Assembly (NCBI GenBank): GCA_021234155.1
Contig: JAJEKV010000059.1
Location: 1,938,182-2,002,181 of the forward strand
Source: Isoetes taiwanensis
Lineage: Eukaryota; Streptophyta; Lycopodiopsida; Isoetales; Isoetaceae
Reading direction: 5' to 3'
DNA: 64,000 bases
The notes under the pieces: model-generated
The model's database searches: none
What the model was told of the DNA's origin: nothing
What the model saw: the letters and a program-made list of their open reading frames with translations, nothing else
Position numbers and translations under genes: made by a program
Part shown: piece by piece, positions 29,141 to 40,800 of the stretch
Layout: the number at the start of each line of letters is the position of its first letter
Position numbering within the stretch: the first letter of the stretch is position 1

Positions 29141-29248
29141 ATAGAATGGAGCCAAGCACGTGACGTCACGGAGTCTGGTGGGGAGCCAACTAACTGAGCC
29201 ACACACATGACACCACCAAGTCTGGTTGCTCCATGAAATATCCCCCTT

Positions 29249-29495
29249 GGCAGCAGCTTGGAGGAAGAAACCTCTGAGTGCCAGCTTGCAACCCTCCCTA
29301 GGACTTGGCTGAAAAAATAACCAAGTGCCACAAGTAACCCTCCCCACGTAGTTAGGGTGGAGAAAATATAACCAAGTGTCATGTTCCTCCACTTCATTGG
29401 CCATGCTTGGAGGAAGTGTTGGCTTGCAAGCCTCCCTAGCACTTAGAAAAAAGGAAATGAAGAAGTGCATGATGTAACCTTCCCCACGTACTTTT
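29249..29495. repeat. Two degenerate ~100-bp direct repeats
   Basis: 'gcttggaggaag ... cttgca..cctccctag.actt ... ccttccccacgta' occurs at about 29249-29345 and 29405-29492, separated by a related stretch with 'ccacgtagttagggtgg'. Non-coding. Confidence 0.6.
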
Positions 29496-29523
29496 CTTGC
29501 CACAAACCTAAACGTCTATTGTT

Positions 29524-29842
29524 TGTTCTTTGTGCTCTTCTTGTATTGGGTCCTATAGACTATTTGGTCTCCATGGATGATAAGCATCTTTCTATTCTAT
29601 TCTATTCTATCAATTAGATTCTTCCAAAAGGCTCATGTTTTATCATATCTGCCTACTATTTATACCTACCTTATGATATCTATAGCTTGTTTGAAGATGC
29701 ATATTGATGCTCAGATTCGTCTAAAATTTAACTTGGCCGAAATTTTCATGATTGTTACCTCTTAGCCATCTTCATGTCTATAAGCAATTGATACAAATCA
29801 CAGACCATTGGATTGATATTCAGACTATAAAATCTGATTTTT
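29524..29842 (+). repeat. Repeat Z, copy 1
   Basis: This region and 33777-34197 share a ~300-400 bp sequence: 'tgtgctcttcttgta', 'gggtcctatagactatttgg', a (TCTAT)n tract, 'aaaaggctc.tgttt.atcatatct', then 'gatgctcagatt'. Copy 1 is interrupted near its end by the family X element at 29843. No long frame; probably a retroposon or a LINE 3' segment. Confidence 0.7.
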
Positions 29843-31986
29843 GGGTTGCCCCCAAGGGGGGGCAAACCTTTCATTGGGTGGGAAGTTGGTATATGCTTGT
29901 AATATACCTGTTGATGGCCAAAAACAGGGTACATCAGGCAAACCTGTTATATGCTTGTAATATACCTGTTCATACCGATTAAACCAGTCAAGCCTCCTCT
30001 GCCATGGAAGCTCTGCAAGCTCGTAGGAAGAGAGACAGTTGTGCTATTTCGTTGTGCTATTTCGTTGGATTAGAGCAGTTTAATCTTATGGTTATCTTAC
30101 TCCTTGGCTCTCTAATTAACGATTCCATGCCATAGCACGCCATAGAACAAATTGCTGCCCTAAAGCCTTGAATCCGGCCATTTTTGCATCCGTCCTGCTC
30201 ACGCCCTCTCTAAAACCCCAGCTCAACGTCGCCCGTGTAATCTGCAGTAATAACTGGTCATGATCTTCTGTACTATCATCAGCAGTCTTTTATAGCTACT
30301 GATAACTATGAGCAAATAGCAAATCCACTCTTCAGTAGTAGCATCTGCGAAAATGAATAGGAAGGGAAGCAAAGCATCAAGAATGCATCCGTAGCAAGAA
30401 TACAAATGGCAATCAACTGCCCAAGGCATTGGCACTCTTAATTCAAGCCCATCAGGTTGGCTTTTATTTGTTTTTTGCTCTTCTTAGAATTTTAGTGGTT
30501 GTTTCTCATGATTACGCAAAACTGGCAAATGTCTTTTACATGCTGCCAGATGCTGGTTTACGTGGAGACCTATTGTAAATACCACTGAATCTAAAAGATC
30601 CATAAAATTATTGTACAGATCTAGTTAGCTAAGCTCCGAGACTGAAATTTTATGTTGGTTTTTGCCTCAATATTAGGCAGCTGGTCTTACTGATTTATCA
30701 AGTTTTGATCTGTGGACTGGGAGAATATTACATGATATGCCCATGGTTGCATAAGTTACCTTAAATCTGGAAATAATTTCCAATGTGCTTTAGCTTCTTT
30801 CTCGTTGAAGTGCTAGAAGCTATTAAATAGCATTTAGATATAAAAATGCATCTGATAAGAAATCGTGTGATATTGCAAGAATGAACTATATCAGATAACA
30901 CATCTTTTTTGCTTATGACTTTGAGTTGGTAGATGACATCAAAATGCTACTTACATTTATGACTTTGAGCTGAATGGGTTGATAAAGTGGTGAAGAACTA
31001 CTGATAGACTAGTATTATCTTGGCATAGATTTGTCTGTGGGCAGTGTTTGCAACTCCATAAGGGCCACAGTTGTTTTGGCGTGTTCACTCTTAGAACCTG
31101 CCATGGATTCTACTTTTCGTCATGAACAGAATGAACAGAATAACGTGAAGGTTATTACCACAGAATCTGATGTGACTCACCACTGATTTGCATTCAAGAA
31201 AATCAGGGAATTTATAATTATAGTTACATGACGTTTCGTTGTTGCATAGTTTTAAACATGTAGATATGGGATAATTATGTGATATGAGCTTAACTGACGA
31301 GGTATTTTAAATGTGCAATCATGCAAAGGGTATTGCAGAGATGGACTGGATGCTACAAATGATATTAGGGTACCGGGTTGTGGTCCAAAAAACAGAGGCC
31401 CTGCATGCCTGCAGAGGAAAACACTACAAGCTCCAAAGCTATCCTCTGCCATTACATTGCAAGCTTCTGCTGCGGCAGAGGCTCCATTACAAGAATCTAT
31501 TACCATGCCAGAGGCACCCACATCTGTTGCAGCAGAAAGGGGATCAAGTGGCGAGTGCTTGCTTGAAGCATTGCCCATGGAGTTAATTCTAAGCATTATT
31601 TCTTTGGTCTTATGTTATCTGTGATGCAAGATTTTGGTCCTTAAGACTGCTCGTTTGAATAATAGTTTCTAATGGTCTTTTGTGATATCTTGCAGGTTCG
31701 AAAATCAATACATATCAATACATATGAAAATTAAAAAAACATGGAACATTATAGATGTGGAGAATATCATTGAATATAACTTTCACAAAAACCAACCATA
31801 TAGAGAAAACCCAACCATCATTACGCATAATGGTACTGCCGTGAGAAGATACATTTTTGTGAGGTGGACTCAGGCACCCAACTACGTTAAACAATCATGA
31901 ATGCCCCGTCTACACCTCCTTAGTTTTGATTTTTGCCACTTTACCCTCGGGCCATCAGAGGGCAACCCTCCGTGCGCAGCACCTTG
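29843..31986 (+). mobile_element. Family X rolling-circle-like element, copy 2 (2.1 kb)
   Basis: The element begins GGGTTGCCCCCAAGG in a T-run and ends GGGCAACCC, then TCC, a hairpin GTGC-GCA-GCAC and CTTG (31986), followed by a T-run. Its first ~100 bases resemble copy 1 in layout: a terminal palindrome ending GGGGCAAACCTTT, a second small palindrome, then GATGGCCAAAAAC. Insertion lies between T residues with no unique target duplication. The interior is AT-rich with one better open stretch near 31313-31624. Confidence 0.83.
31313..31624 (+). pseudogene. Short gene fragment carried by family X copy 2, unidentified
   Basis: An open stretch of about 100 codons starts near YCRDGLDATNDIRVPGCG and ends with ECLLEALPMELILSI. 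The last part has the look of an F-box start (LPxELI), but nothing else supports an F-box protein. The frame ends at 31622. I do not assign a function; it is probably a captured exon. Confidence 0.3.
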
Positions 31987-33245
31987 TTTTTTTTTTTAAA
32001 ACTTCTCAATAGTTTCTAGTCGTAAGAATAGTAGTGAATAATAAAACTAGAGCAAAACTAGAGCATGCTGCAAATGCGTTTTATTTTATAAAAAGAATTA
32101 GATGGGATATAAAAAATATAAGTAGAAGGAGTAGATCTACCGACCAACCAATTACATGCAAATATTTTTTGATTCAATGCCTTTGAAGAATGGATTTGAG
32201 AGGCCACCTCTTCGATCTTTTTGGAAATGTGAACATGTCAATGTACAATGTTCTTAGATAACTATCTTTGGCTATCAATCTTCAGTTTATCATCTTTGCC
32301 TAATGTGCTAAGGTGTTCTACCCGTAAAAACGATTTTGTCCATAAGAAAGTAGTTTGGAAAGTCGCCTTTATCCAGGCTTGTCCCTAAGACTTTGTGTTT
32401 AAGAAAATCTAATGGCCTTGTGTATCCTACTAGGGCCCTATTCATTTTTAGAAGTAATTCTCAAATTGAGTATTCTTATACTGGAAAGTGGAGATGACGG
32501 TTGTTGGTTAAGGGACCTGTGAGCTTTGTGAAAGGATAAGTTGTGAGAACCAAAAAGAAAGTTTGGAAGGGATGAGTGTATGATAGACTTGGAGGGGTTC
32601 TCATGGCCTCATGATGTGCATGGGTTATCCTTCAGGGGCCTTCTTGCCATGTCTCTGGCTTTCTAGGTCTTGGCTAACAGATGCTTGACCTGTTGAATTC
32701 GCTAAGCACTGCTTGCTAGAGTCTTCGTAGGGTTAGAATCAGAAGAAACTGATCTGGTGGGACAAATTACCCAGGGAATAATTGATCTGGTGGAGCAAAT
32801 TGATCTATGGAATAATAGATTTGTGGTAATAATTGGCCCAGAGAGGAACATATCTGATGGGACAAATTGAACTGGAGAAGTAAATCCAATCTTGGCATGG
32901 TGGAAGAGTCTGAGGTAAAAGCCAACATGTTGATGTTGTGTGGACCTGCAAAGCTAATGCAACTATGCTTGCCCAATTCAAGCAAAGAATTTGGGGTATA
33001 AACTGACATGTTGATGTTGTGTGCACCTGCAAAGATATGTGGTGCTTGAGGCAAAACCCCTTTCTGGATGGTATCAATGCAGATAAAGAAAAATCACAAC
33101 CTCTATCTACAGGTGCCGATGCAGGCTAGAGAAAGGCTAGAGAAAAGGTGGGATTCAATGCATAAAGGGGCTTGCTAAAGAAAAGGCACAACCTCTATCT
33201 ACACAGTACCAATGCAGGCCAGAGAAAAGGTGGGATTCAATGCAC
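31987..33245. other. Non-coding region with short local repeats
   Basis: No gene seen. Local duplications include 'acatgttgatgttgtgtg.acctgcaaag' at about 32926 and 33006. A ~95-bp unit with 'cacaacctctatctaca', 'gatgcaggc.agagaaa' and 'ggtgggattcaatgca' begins at about 33096 and 33188. The second unit is the target of the MITE at 33246. Confidence 0.5.
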
Positions 33246-33714
33246 CAGGGATAGGTTCAATACTGTATACGTTTTATACTGAATACGTATCATTAGAATA
33301 ATACGACACTATTTTGCCATATTAAACATGAAGAATACGACAAAAACAAATTCCGGCGTCGGAATCCTTTCGCGGAAGTGAAACCTCTGTTTTGCTTACC
33401 CAAAACTTTTTTTGCGTAAGCGAACAGAGGTTTCACTTACGCGAAAAAAAATCGCATATGCAAAACTATTTTCCCGTAAGTGAAATTGAGGTTTCGCCTT
33501 TTTTTGTTGAATTTTTGCAAAAGCAAAACCTTTGTTTAGCTTACGCAAAAGCAAAACCAAATTTGAATTTCGCATACGCGAACCCTCTGTTTCGCTTACG
33601 CGCAATTTTTTTCTGACGAAAAAAATACCAGAAATACATTTTTAACCTTAAAACAATATTTTTTGACTTTATACGTCCGAAATTCTTCATTTATACGTAC
33701 GAAACCTATCCCTG
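33246..33714. mobile_element. hAT-type MITE with 8-bp target duplication
   Basis: The 469-bp element has terminal inverted repeats CAGGGATAGGTT / AACCTATCCCTG and is flanked by exact 8-bp duplications CAATGCAC (33238-33245 and 33715-33722), the mark of the hAT superfamily. The neighbouring local repeat (33141 onward) shows the uninterrupted form of the site. The interior has about five copies, in both orientations, of a motif near 'acctctgtttcgcttacgcg'. It has no transposase, so it is non-autonomous. Confidence 0.92.
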
Positions 33715-33776
33715 CAATGCACAGAGGGGCTTGCTATTGCTTAACTATACTTTGGTGCCAATCTGAGCTCTTCTTC

Positions 33777-34197
33777 TTTGTTCTTTGTGCTCTTCTTGTA
33801 CTTGGGTCCTATAGACTATTTGGTCTCTGTGGATGATAGAAATTATTTCTGTTTCTTTTCTTTTCTTTTCTTTATACTCTACTCTACTCTACTCTACTCT
33901 ACTCTACTCTATTCTATTCTATTCTATCAATCAGATTCTTCTAAAAGGCTCCTGTTTCATCATATCTACCTACTACTTATATCTACCTTATGATATTTTT
34001 AGCTTATATTCTAAAGCTGCATGTCGATGCTCAGATTTATCTAAGATTTTTACTTGGCTGAAATCCTCATGGTCGTTATCTCTTTGCCATTACATGTTTA
34101 ATCATTCGATACACATCCTTGGCCGATTACCTATACTATGCAAACCAACAAATTGATGTTGAGGCTATAATCAAAATTTGACATCTCAAAAAAAAAA
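33777..34197 (+). repeat. Repeat Z, copy 2, with A-tail
   Basis: The second copy of the sequence at 29524-29842. It carries (CTACT)n/(CTATT)n simple repeats at about 33875-33925 and ends in A10 at 34188-34197, directly against the T-run that starts the minus-strand LINE. The A-tail suggests a retroposed element or LINE 3' end in plus orientation. Confidence 0.7.
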
Positions 34198-34274
34198 TTT
34201 TTTTTGAAAGAAAGGGTTAATTTTTCCATTAATTATATAAAACCATACAACAGAGAGTTATATCACAGTCTCAG

Positions 34275-34830
34275 TGTTAGAATTTTGCAAGTTGATCATC
34301 ACGTAAAAATTGGTTTGATCCTCAGGTTGGAAGACTGTGACTGGAATTCTAGCAGTGAATGTACAGCTAAACATTAGGGTTGAAATCTACATGTGATTTG
34401 CCCTATATACAAAGGTCAAACATTAAGCCAAAGGTTTAAGTTGTGAAGTTGAAATTGGTTTTATTAAAACCATTAAAGTCCAATGGTCGAAGAGCTCAAA
34501 GTTTTCTGCACGCCTATGGGATAAAGAAAATGATTGAAGAAAAACCAGATTAGCAAGTCGGAAGATCCGGCTTGCCGAGCTGATGCCTGACCACCGAAAT
34601 GCAATCTATAAAGGGATGCATTTGAATGAACAAGGAACAGAGAGAAGTGCAGGATTGATTGTAGACCTGTTTTGATGTCGAGGAGGAATTTGCTCAATAT
34701 AAGTTGAAGGGTTCAATTTCAATGGTTTAAAGTTGCATACTTATTATTGCATTGCTTGTATACTTGAAAATAGTTGAAGGACTCAAGTTGTTGAAAAATT
34801 GCTCTAAGCTTTGGATAGCAAAATATACTT
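34275..34830 (+). repeat. 5' LTR of the copia element, 3' end deleted
   Basis: Matches the 3' LTR from its first base to 'gcaaaatatactt' at 34830 and then departs. The last 43 bases of the LTR and the primer-binding site are missing, and coding sequence of gag follows at once. The deletion disables reverse transcription of this copy. Confidence 0.9.
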
Positions 34831-35341
34831 AAATCTCTTAAGCACTGTAGAAGTTTATAAAGGAGGACCTAGTTTCCAGGTCTGGAAGGATGCTATTAAG
34901 CATATCCTGGAGGTGGAAGAGTTGTGGGATCTGGTTGATCCTAATGGAGAAGATTCTTCACAATCAAATGCAGAAGTTAGTACTCCTGCAAGGTCTACTG
35001 CAGGAGGGGCAAGTCAGACATATGCTGTTGCTGCAGGGTCTGCAAGTTCTAGAAGAACAAAAGGTGTGGAAACCACTTCTGTTGTAAGCAGTGGAGCAGG
35101 GAGGAGCTTGTATCCACGGACAAAGGAAGCTCAAGGTATCATTACCTGCAAGGTTAGTGCCACATAAGACTTAAACTTAGAAATTTGAGTCCTAAGGAGA
35201 TGTGGAATATTTACTCAAACATTAGGAAGAAAAGTTGTCCTCACAAATTGATCTTTTGGAAAATGAACTTAGGAAGTTGAAAGTAAAAGAGGACATGGAA
35301 GTTTCAGAGTTTTTCAATAACTTGATAACATCATAGCAGAT
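34831..35341 (+). pseudogene. copia gag, N-terminal part, broken
   Basis: This encodes FQVWKDAIKHILEVEELWDL, the start of the UBN2-type gag of copia elements, followed by a Ser/Thr-rich stretch. The frame then shifts and stops (TAA at 35165-35167). A later piece in another frame reads LRKLKVKEDMEVSEFFNNL. Gag would form the virus-like particle that packages element RNA in the cytoplasm. The beginning is missing because of the deletion that also removed the LTR end. With the downstream frame it makes up one decayed polyprotein. Confidence 0.8.
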
Positions 35342-36715
35342 TTGGGAGGTGCAGGGGTGCACTTAACTGAAAGGTATCATGTTTTAGCCATAGCTAGGGC
35401 TGTTAGTGAAAATGAGCAGTTAGGGTTGTTTATCAGAAACATGGCTAAAACTAGAGAGGAAGCTGAAAATATTCTCAGAACTGAGGCTGAACAAAAGAAA
35501 TTAGTAAAAGGAGAAGATGAAGATGCAAGTGAAATTTTCTTTGTTGGAAAGAAAGGAAAGGATAAAGGAACATGCTTTTATTGTCATGAGCCTGATCACT
35601 TTAAAAATAATTGCCCAAAGCTAAGGAAGGAGAAGGAGCTTAATTGCTATAATTGTGGAAGGAAAGGGCATATAGTTGCTAAATGTTCATCTCCCAAAAA
35701 TTACAATAAAAACAAAGGAGGGAAGGGTCAATCAAGCAGAGGTCGAGGCTCAAATAAACCTGCTGGAACCTTTGTGGCAAAGGAGTCAAATAAAGGTGAA
35801 GAGTCAGATGATGAAGAAGAGGTAAAGTATGCACTCTCTATTCTTGCTGAAAAAGACACTAACTCAAGATCTAATGCGCTTGTAGTTGATAGTGGAGCTG
35901 AAAGATCAGCAGTCCAATCTACTGATATGCTAAAGAATTCGGATCAAGCTTGCCTTAGGAAGATTCAAGCTGGAAATGGAGATCTGCAAAATATTGAAGG
36001 AAAAGGATTATTGCAATTACTTGATCTTCAAGGACATGTTGTAGACATAGAGAATGTTTTGTGTGTGCCTACCATTATTAAAAACTTAATTTCTGCCAGC
36101 CAGCTTGTTGATTTGGGTTATAGAGTACATTTTGAAACTGAAGGATGTAATATTTATCATGGAAATGAATTGAAGTTTTTTGCAAGACGTGTTGGCAAAC
36201 TTTTTCAAATGAATAATGTGCAGTTTGACAGCATAAACAATGTGAACAGCCCTGGTATGGAAATCTGGCACAATAGGCTAGCACACACCAATGTTAAAAA
36301 TTTGAGTTGTCTGGCAAAAAAGGGTTGGCTGGATGTTGAAGAAGAAACCAAGGATAAACTCATTTGCAGAGGATGTCTTCTTGGCAAAACTAACAGGCTG
36401 CCATTTAAGAGAACAAAGAAAAGAGCAACTAAAGTTCTGGAATTAGTGCATACAGACCTATGTGGACCTCTTAATGTGAGGGGAAGAACAAACAAGAGAT
36501 ATTTTATCTCTTTTATAGATGATTACCGTAGAAAAACACAGGTTTTTTGCCTTGCAAAGAAATCTCAAGCACTGATGGCTTTCAAGCAATATGTGAGTGA
36601 AGTGGAAAGAGAAACTGGGAAAAAGTTGAAATGCATAAGATCAGATAGAAAAGGAGAATATCTTTCTTCCAAATTCAAGCTTTTTGTATTACTAATGGCA
36701 TTAAAAGACAAATGA
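35342..36715 (+). pseudogene. copia gag-protease-integrase segment
   Basis: 457 codons. Gag C-terminus, then two zinc knuckles at about residues 79-92 (CFYCHEPDHFKNNC) and 101-114 (CYNCGRKGHIVAKC); aspartic protease with VVDSGAERS at about 180; GAG-pre-integrase His/Cys domain (HNRLAHTNVKNL ... CRGCLLGK) at about 310-350; and the first part of the integrase core (HTDLCGPL, then SDRKGEY, usually SDRGGEY). The frame fails just before the last catalytic residue of the core, and the rest continues in a different frame at 36712. The product is not functional as it stands. Confidence 0.92.
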
Positions 36716-37740
36716 CTTGTAGGTACACACCACAGCAAAAGAAAGTTGCAGAGAGGAAAAACAGAACTGTCATGGATGCCATAAGATCCATGATCAAACA
36801 CTCAGCTCTTCCAAATTATTTATGGGAAGAAGCACTAAAGACTGCAATATACATTCAGAACAAGTTACCATCAGCCAGCTTGCAAGGTAATATCCCTGAA
36901 CTCTTGTGGAAGAATTTTGATGCAAAACCTGACTTCGGCATGTTTAAGGCTTATGGTTGCTTATCCATTGTTCATGTCCCTAATGAAATGAGAAAAAAAT
37001 TAGATGATAAAGGACAGGTTGGTTATTTAGCAGGGTATGATCATGAGTCTAAGACATACAGGATATTTATTCCAAAGGACAGAAGCATTGTAATTAGCAG
37101 GGATGTCAAGTTCTATGAAAACATTTTCTATAAAGACAGGAATGAGCAGGGATCACTAGTTTCAAAGAAGGTTGTAGAACATAACACAAAAGAAAAGCTA
37201 CCAACAACAGACTTGGACTCAGATAATGAAGAAGTGAATGAAGAACAAGGAGAAAATTCAAATAGGCATGAAGGTGAACCAGGGGAGACAGTTGAGGATA
37301 AGCCTCAAGCACAGGAACCTAAAAGGAAAAGGACACAAGTGGAGAAACTATTAGAAGATATACAAATAGATAGTAATTTATATGGAAGAAATGCTGCAAG
37401 CAGAAGTAGAAGATTAGAAAATCCTATTGCTCAAATAGAAGAAGATGACATTGAGCAAATTATAGCAATTCTAGAGGATATTATTGTGCCACAATCTTAT
37501 GAAGAAGCAATGGAAGCAGCAGATAAAGAAAAATGGCTGGCAGCAATGGAAGAAGAATTAAACTCTTTTAAAAGAACTCAAACATTTGAAGTTGTGGAGA
37601 AATCAGCAGACAAGGTAGCTATAGAAAGCAAATGGATTTTCAAGATTAAAATGTGTGCAGATGGAAAACAAAAATACAAAGCCAGATTAGTGGCAAAAGG
37701 GTTTACTCAAAAAAGGGGCAGGGATTATGATGAAACATAT
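36712..37740 (+). pseudogene. copia integrase C-terminus and reverse transcriptase N-terminus
   Basis: Continues the integrase after a frameshift with YTPQQKKVAERKNRT, containing the third acidic residue of the DDE triad. The C-terminal domain (VGYLAGYDHESKTYRIF) follows, then an acidic linker, then the start of reverse transcriptase (WLAAMEEELNSF; WIFKIKMCADGKQKYKARLV). At 37740, after codons for DETY, the frame runs into the family A insert. The open frame to 38028 beyond that point is insert sequence and not part of the protein. The remainder of the transcriptase resumes at 50222 in register. Confidence 0.92.
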
Positions 37741-37855
37741 TGCAGATCGATCCACACCGTAGGATCGATATTCTCGGGAGAGGACGAGCGATATATGTTC
37801 GGGCCCTCGCTATCCCTTTTCATTCGGCGCTCTTCTCATAGCAGCATTGGGCAAA

Positions 37856-40800
37856 CCCAGATTATTCTCCTCCATCGTCATGTTTCACGGGGAGCTTCTC
37901 CTCATTCTTTTCCTGTCCCTCCTGGATTCAAGCCAAACTCGAAGATTTCCTTCCTCAGATTCAAGCCAAGTCCGGTTTCTTCCTTCGCTCCAGGAGTTCG
38001 AGCAGATTTCCGCGCTTACTTCTATTGATGGTTGGATTTTTCTAGCTATCTTGTGGGGGAGGTATATCTTTACAACCCCTATAATGTAGTTTTGTTCACG
38101 ATCCTTCGATGTTTTCTTAAGCAGGATGATCCAGATGGTATGAATTGCTGACAATTCCTTCTTCTATTGTGTTATTGCCATGATCTTCTCCGGCTTTTTT
38201 CTTATTGTCTTATGAGTCTATTCTCGCTTTTGTCTTTGGCTCTTCTAAATATTATTGTTGGCACGAGCTACTAGATTTTTTTCAGAGCCTGCCTAGCTAG
38301 TATTTCGTTTTTCTCATGCATGCTTAGCCAGTTTTTACCTGCATGTTTTTAACTTCGGATCGTGCATTGTTTTTACCTTGTTATGTTCAATCCAAGTCGA
38401 TATATTTGCATCAGAAATCCGTTTAAATCAGAGAATTAAAACTATTCTATTCTAACTTCTGATCATGCATTGTTTTATTGCTATGTTCAAATCCAAGTAG
38501 ATACTTTTGCATCAGCAATCTGTTTAATCAGAGAATTTAAAACAGTTCTATTTACAATCTAAACCTCAGACAGCTTCTTTTGCTTGGGATGTTTACATCC
38601 GAATATCTACATTTGCATCAGCAATCTATTTAGTCAGATCATGTGCCCGAGCATTTAGGATAGATCTATTTCTCACATGTTATAGCTCGTCAGGCCTCCC
38701 CTGCTCCATACACAATTGTAGCTCTGGTTAGATTGAAGCACGCAACCAGGGCCGACACCACACTGCTCATCTTCACAAGCCAGAAATCGCCCCTTCAACC
38801 TGCAGATGTATTGGTTTGGCCTCGATTTACTAATCCCTGCACCGGTTTCCATCTCCACTGTCCGATTGTTGCCAGTTGCTATCTTCATGCCTTACCTACC
38901 TCCAGTTTTTGCACAGACATGCAGTGGTGGGCAGAACCGGGAAGCGTTTTCTTTTCTCTTCACACCTCGGCAACAGGGGCGGTTTAACCTGGAGTTTCGG
39001 CCAGGGCCATGCCCGTGACCATGCATCCGGTCGCATGCAGCAGCAGGCCCGCATCAGGGGCCGCTCAGAAGCCCTAGTTTTTGCATCGATTCTTTGTTTT
39101 CGGTTTTGTTGTTTTGTTTTTTTGGTTTATTTTACCATGAATTCTTTATTGACCCCTTATTTTACCATACATGTTTAAAAATTTTAACCCCTTATTTCAT
39201 TTTATTAGCTATCCATATGGCTTAGTAGCTCTACTAGCGACGACATGAGTATCCCCATTGCTGGGGAGCACACACAACACTTTAGATATATTTTCGCAGT
39301 TACCCATTATGGTTCATTAATTGTTTTTCTATGCTTTTCGTTGGTTAAATGGTTGTTGTCATTTGCACGACTAGGGGAATCTCATAACCTTAGTTCATGG
39401 TTGGCATATGGCTTTATTATCATGGTTTTTCATCATGCGCAGGACTTGGCGTGGTGGTTTGGAAGGTATTATGTTCACATGAGCAATGGGTTAATTGTTG
39501 ACACCAATCATTCCAAACCTATGCCGATTCCCTCCTTAGCCTCAACTTTGGTAGCCTCTTCTGTTACTTAACTTGACTTGCCCTCGCCCTTGAACGGATT
39601 GCTTTTGTCAATTCTTCCCTGCCAATGCGTTATTGATGTCAAATTCTCCTTTGCTCGTGAACCCACATGGCAATTCCTTGGCCCTTTGCTGTATGTTGTT
39701 GATGTTGGCTTATCGTTATTATTTGTTAGATTGTTTCATACGTTTCTGCTTCATTATATGTACGTATGACCTGAAGTATTTCTAAATGTTTTCTGCATCA
39801 TTTCTAGCAAGGTCCCTCTTCATTTTCTTGCATTTTTTATAAGTCTAACATGATTCAGGCACAATTACTATTGTTAGTCGTAAAATCCTCATTCCCCATT
39901 CTGGCAACTTTGGATATTTTTCTACATGGTTGGATCTGACAAGAATGTGTTTTGGAGTTTATTATGCTTCTGGGTTGTTTTTCTTGATGGCTCTCTGTCT
40001 TCTTGTCCAGAGGCCTCATAGGATTTGAGTTCATGTGCATCCATTTTTTCGCATTTTTGAGCATCGCATTGAGCATCAGGACGGTATTTCTAACGTTGTT
40101 TGATCGTCATTGAGCATCCTGCAAGGTGATTTTTGTTTAGTTCAAGTTTCGTTTCATGCAATACTTCTGGAAACTATGTTTACTGATCACATGTGGTTTA
40201 GATAATCATGTGTTGCATTTCCACATTTTCATAAATATTTTTGCATTTTATGATGAAGTATTCAATTTTACCTCTCACTATATTGGCTTTGATATTAATT
40301 TATTCTCATGGTTAATCTCTCTCTTGACCTCGAGTTTCCTTCTCGTATTTCACTTTGCTCCTTTGCATTTTTTCACAGTATCCATCTAGACCTTATTTGT
40401 TCTAGTTGTTTTCCTTCATTTATATCTAGGTCCTCGTGGCGGCTTTATCTGGATTAACGTCCTTTGAGTATTTTCTACTTTGTTGCAACTACGTTGTGTG
40501 TATTGTTTTTCTACCTTATGGACCTAGGAAAGAATGGCGGAGGGCTTCACACTGCCAATTTTCCATGCTTGGTTGTAGTTCACCTTATATCCCATTAACT
40601 ACCAAATTAAGCAATATTCCCTTTGACAGACTAACTGGTCCAAGCACTGGGTATTAGAACTGGGTATGGTTTGTCCACGTTTATAATGGCATTCTATGTA
40701 TCTTGCATGCCTCCGTTAACCTTGAGCATAGTTAAGCATCTCCACTGCTACGGGGCGCATATGGTACTTTAAATATTTTTTAGCTGTTGCCCATTATGGT

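Noticed and set aside
37741-38028. Extension of the copia frame beyond 37740
   Set aside because: The codons are family A sequence; the same DNA recurs at 49249 outside any copia context.
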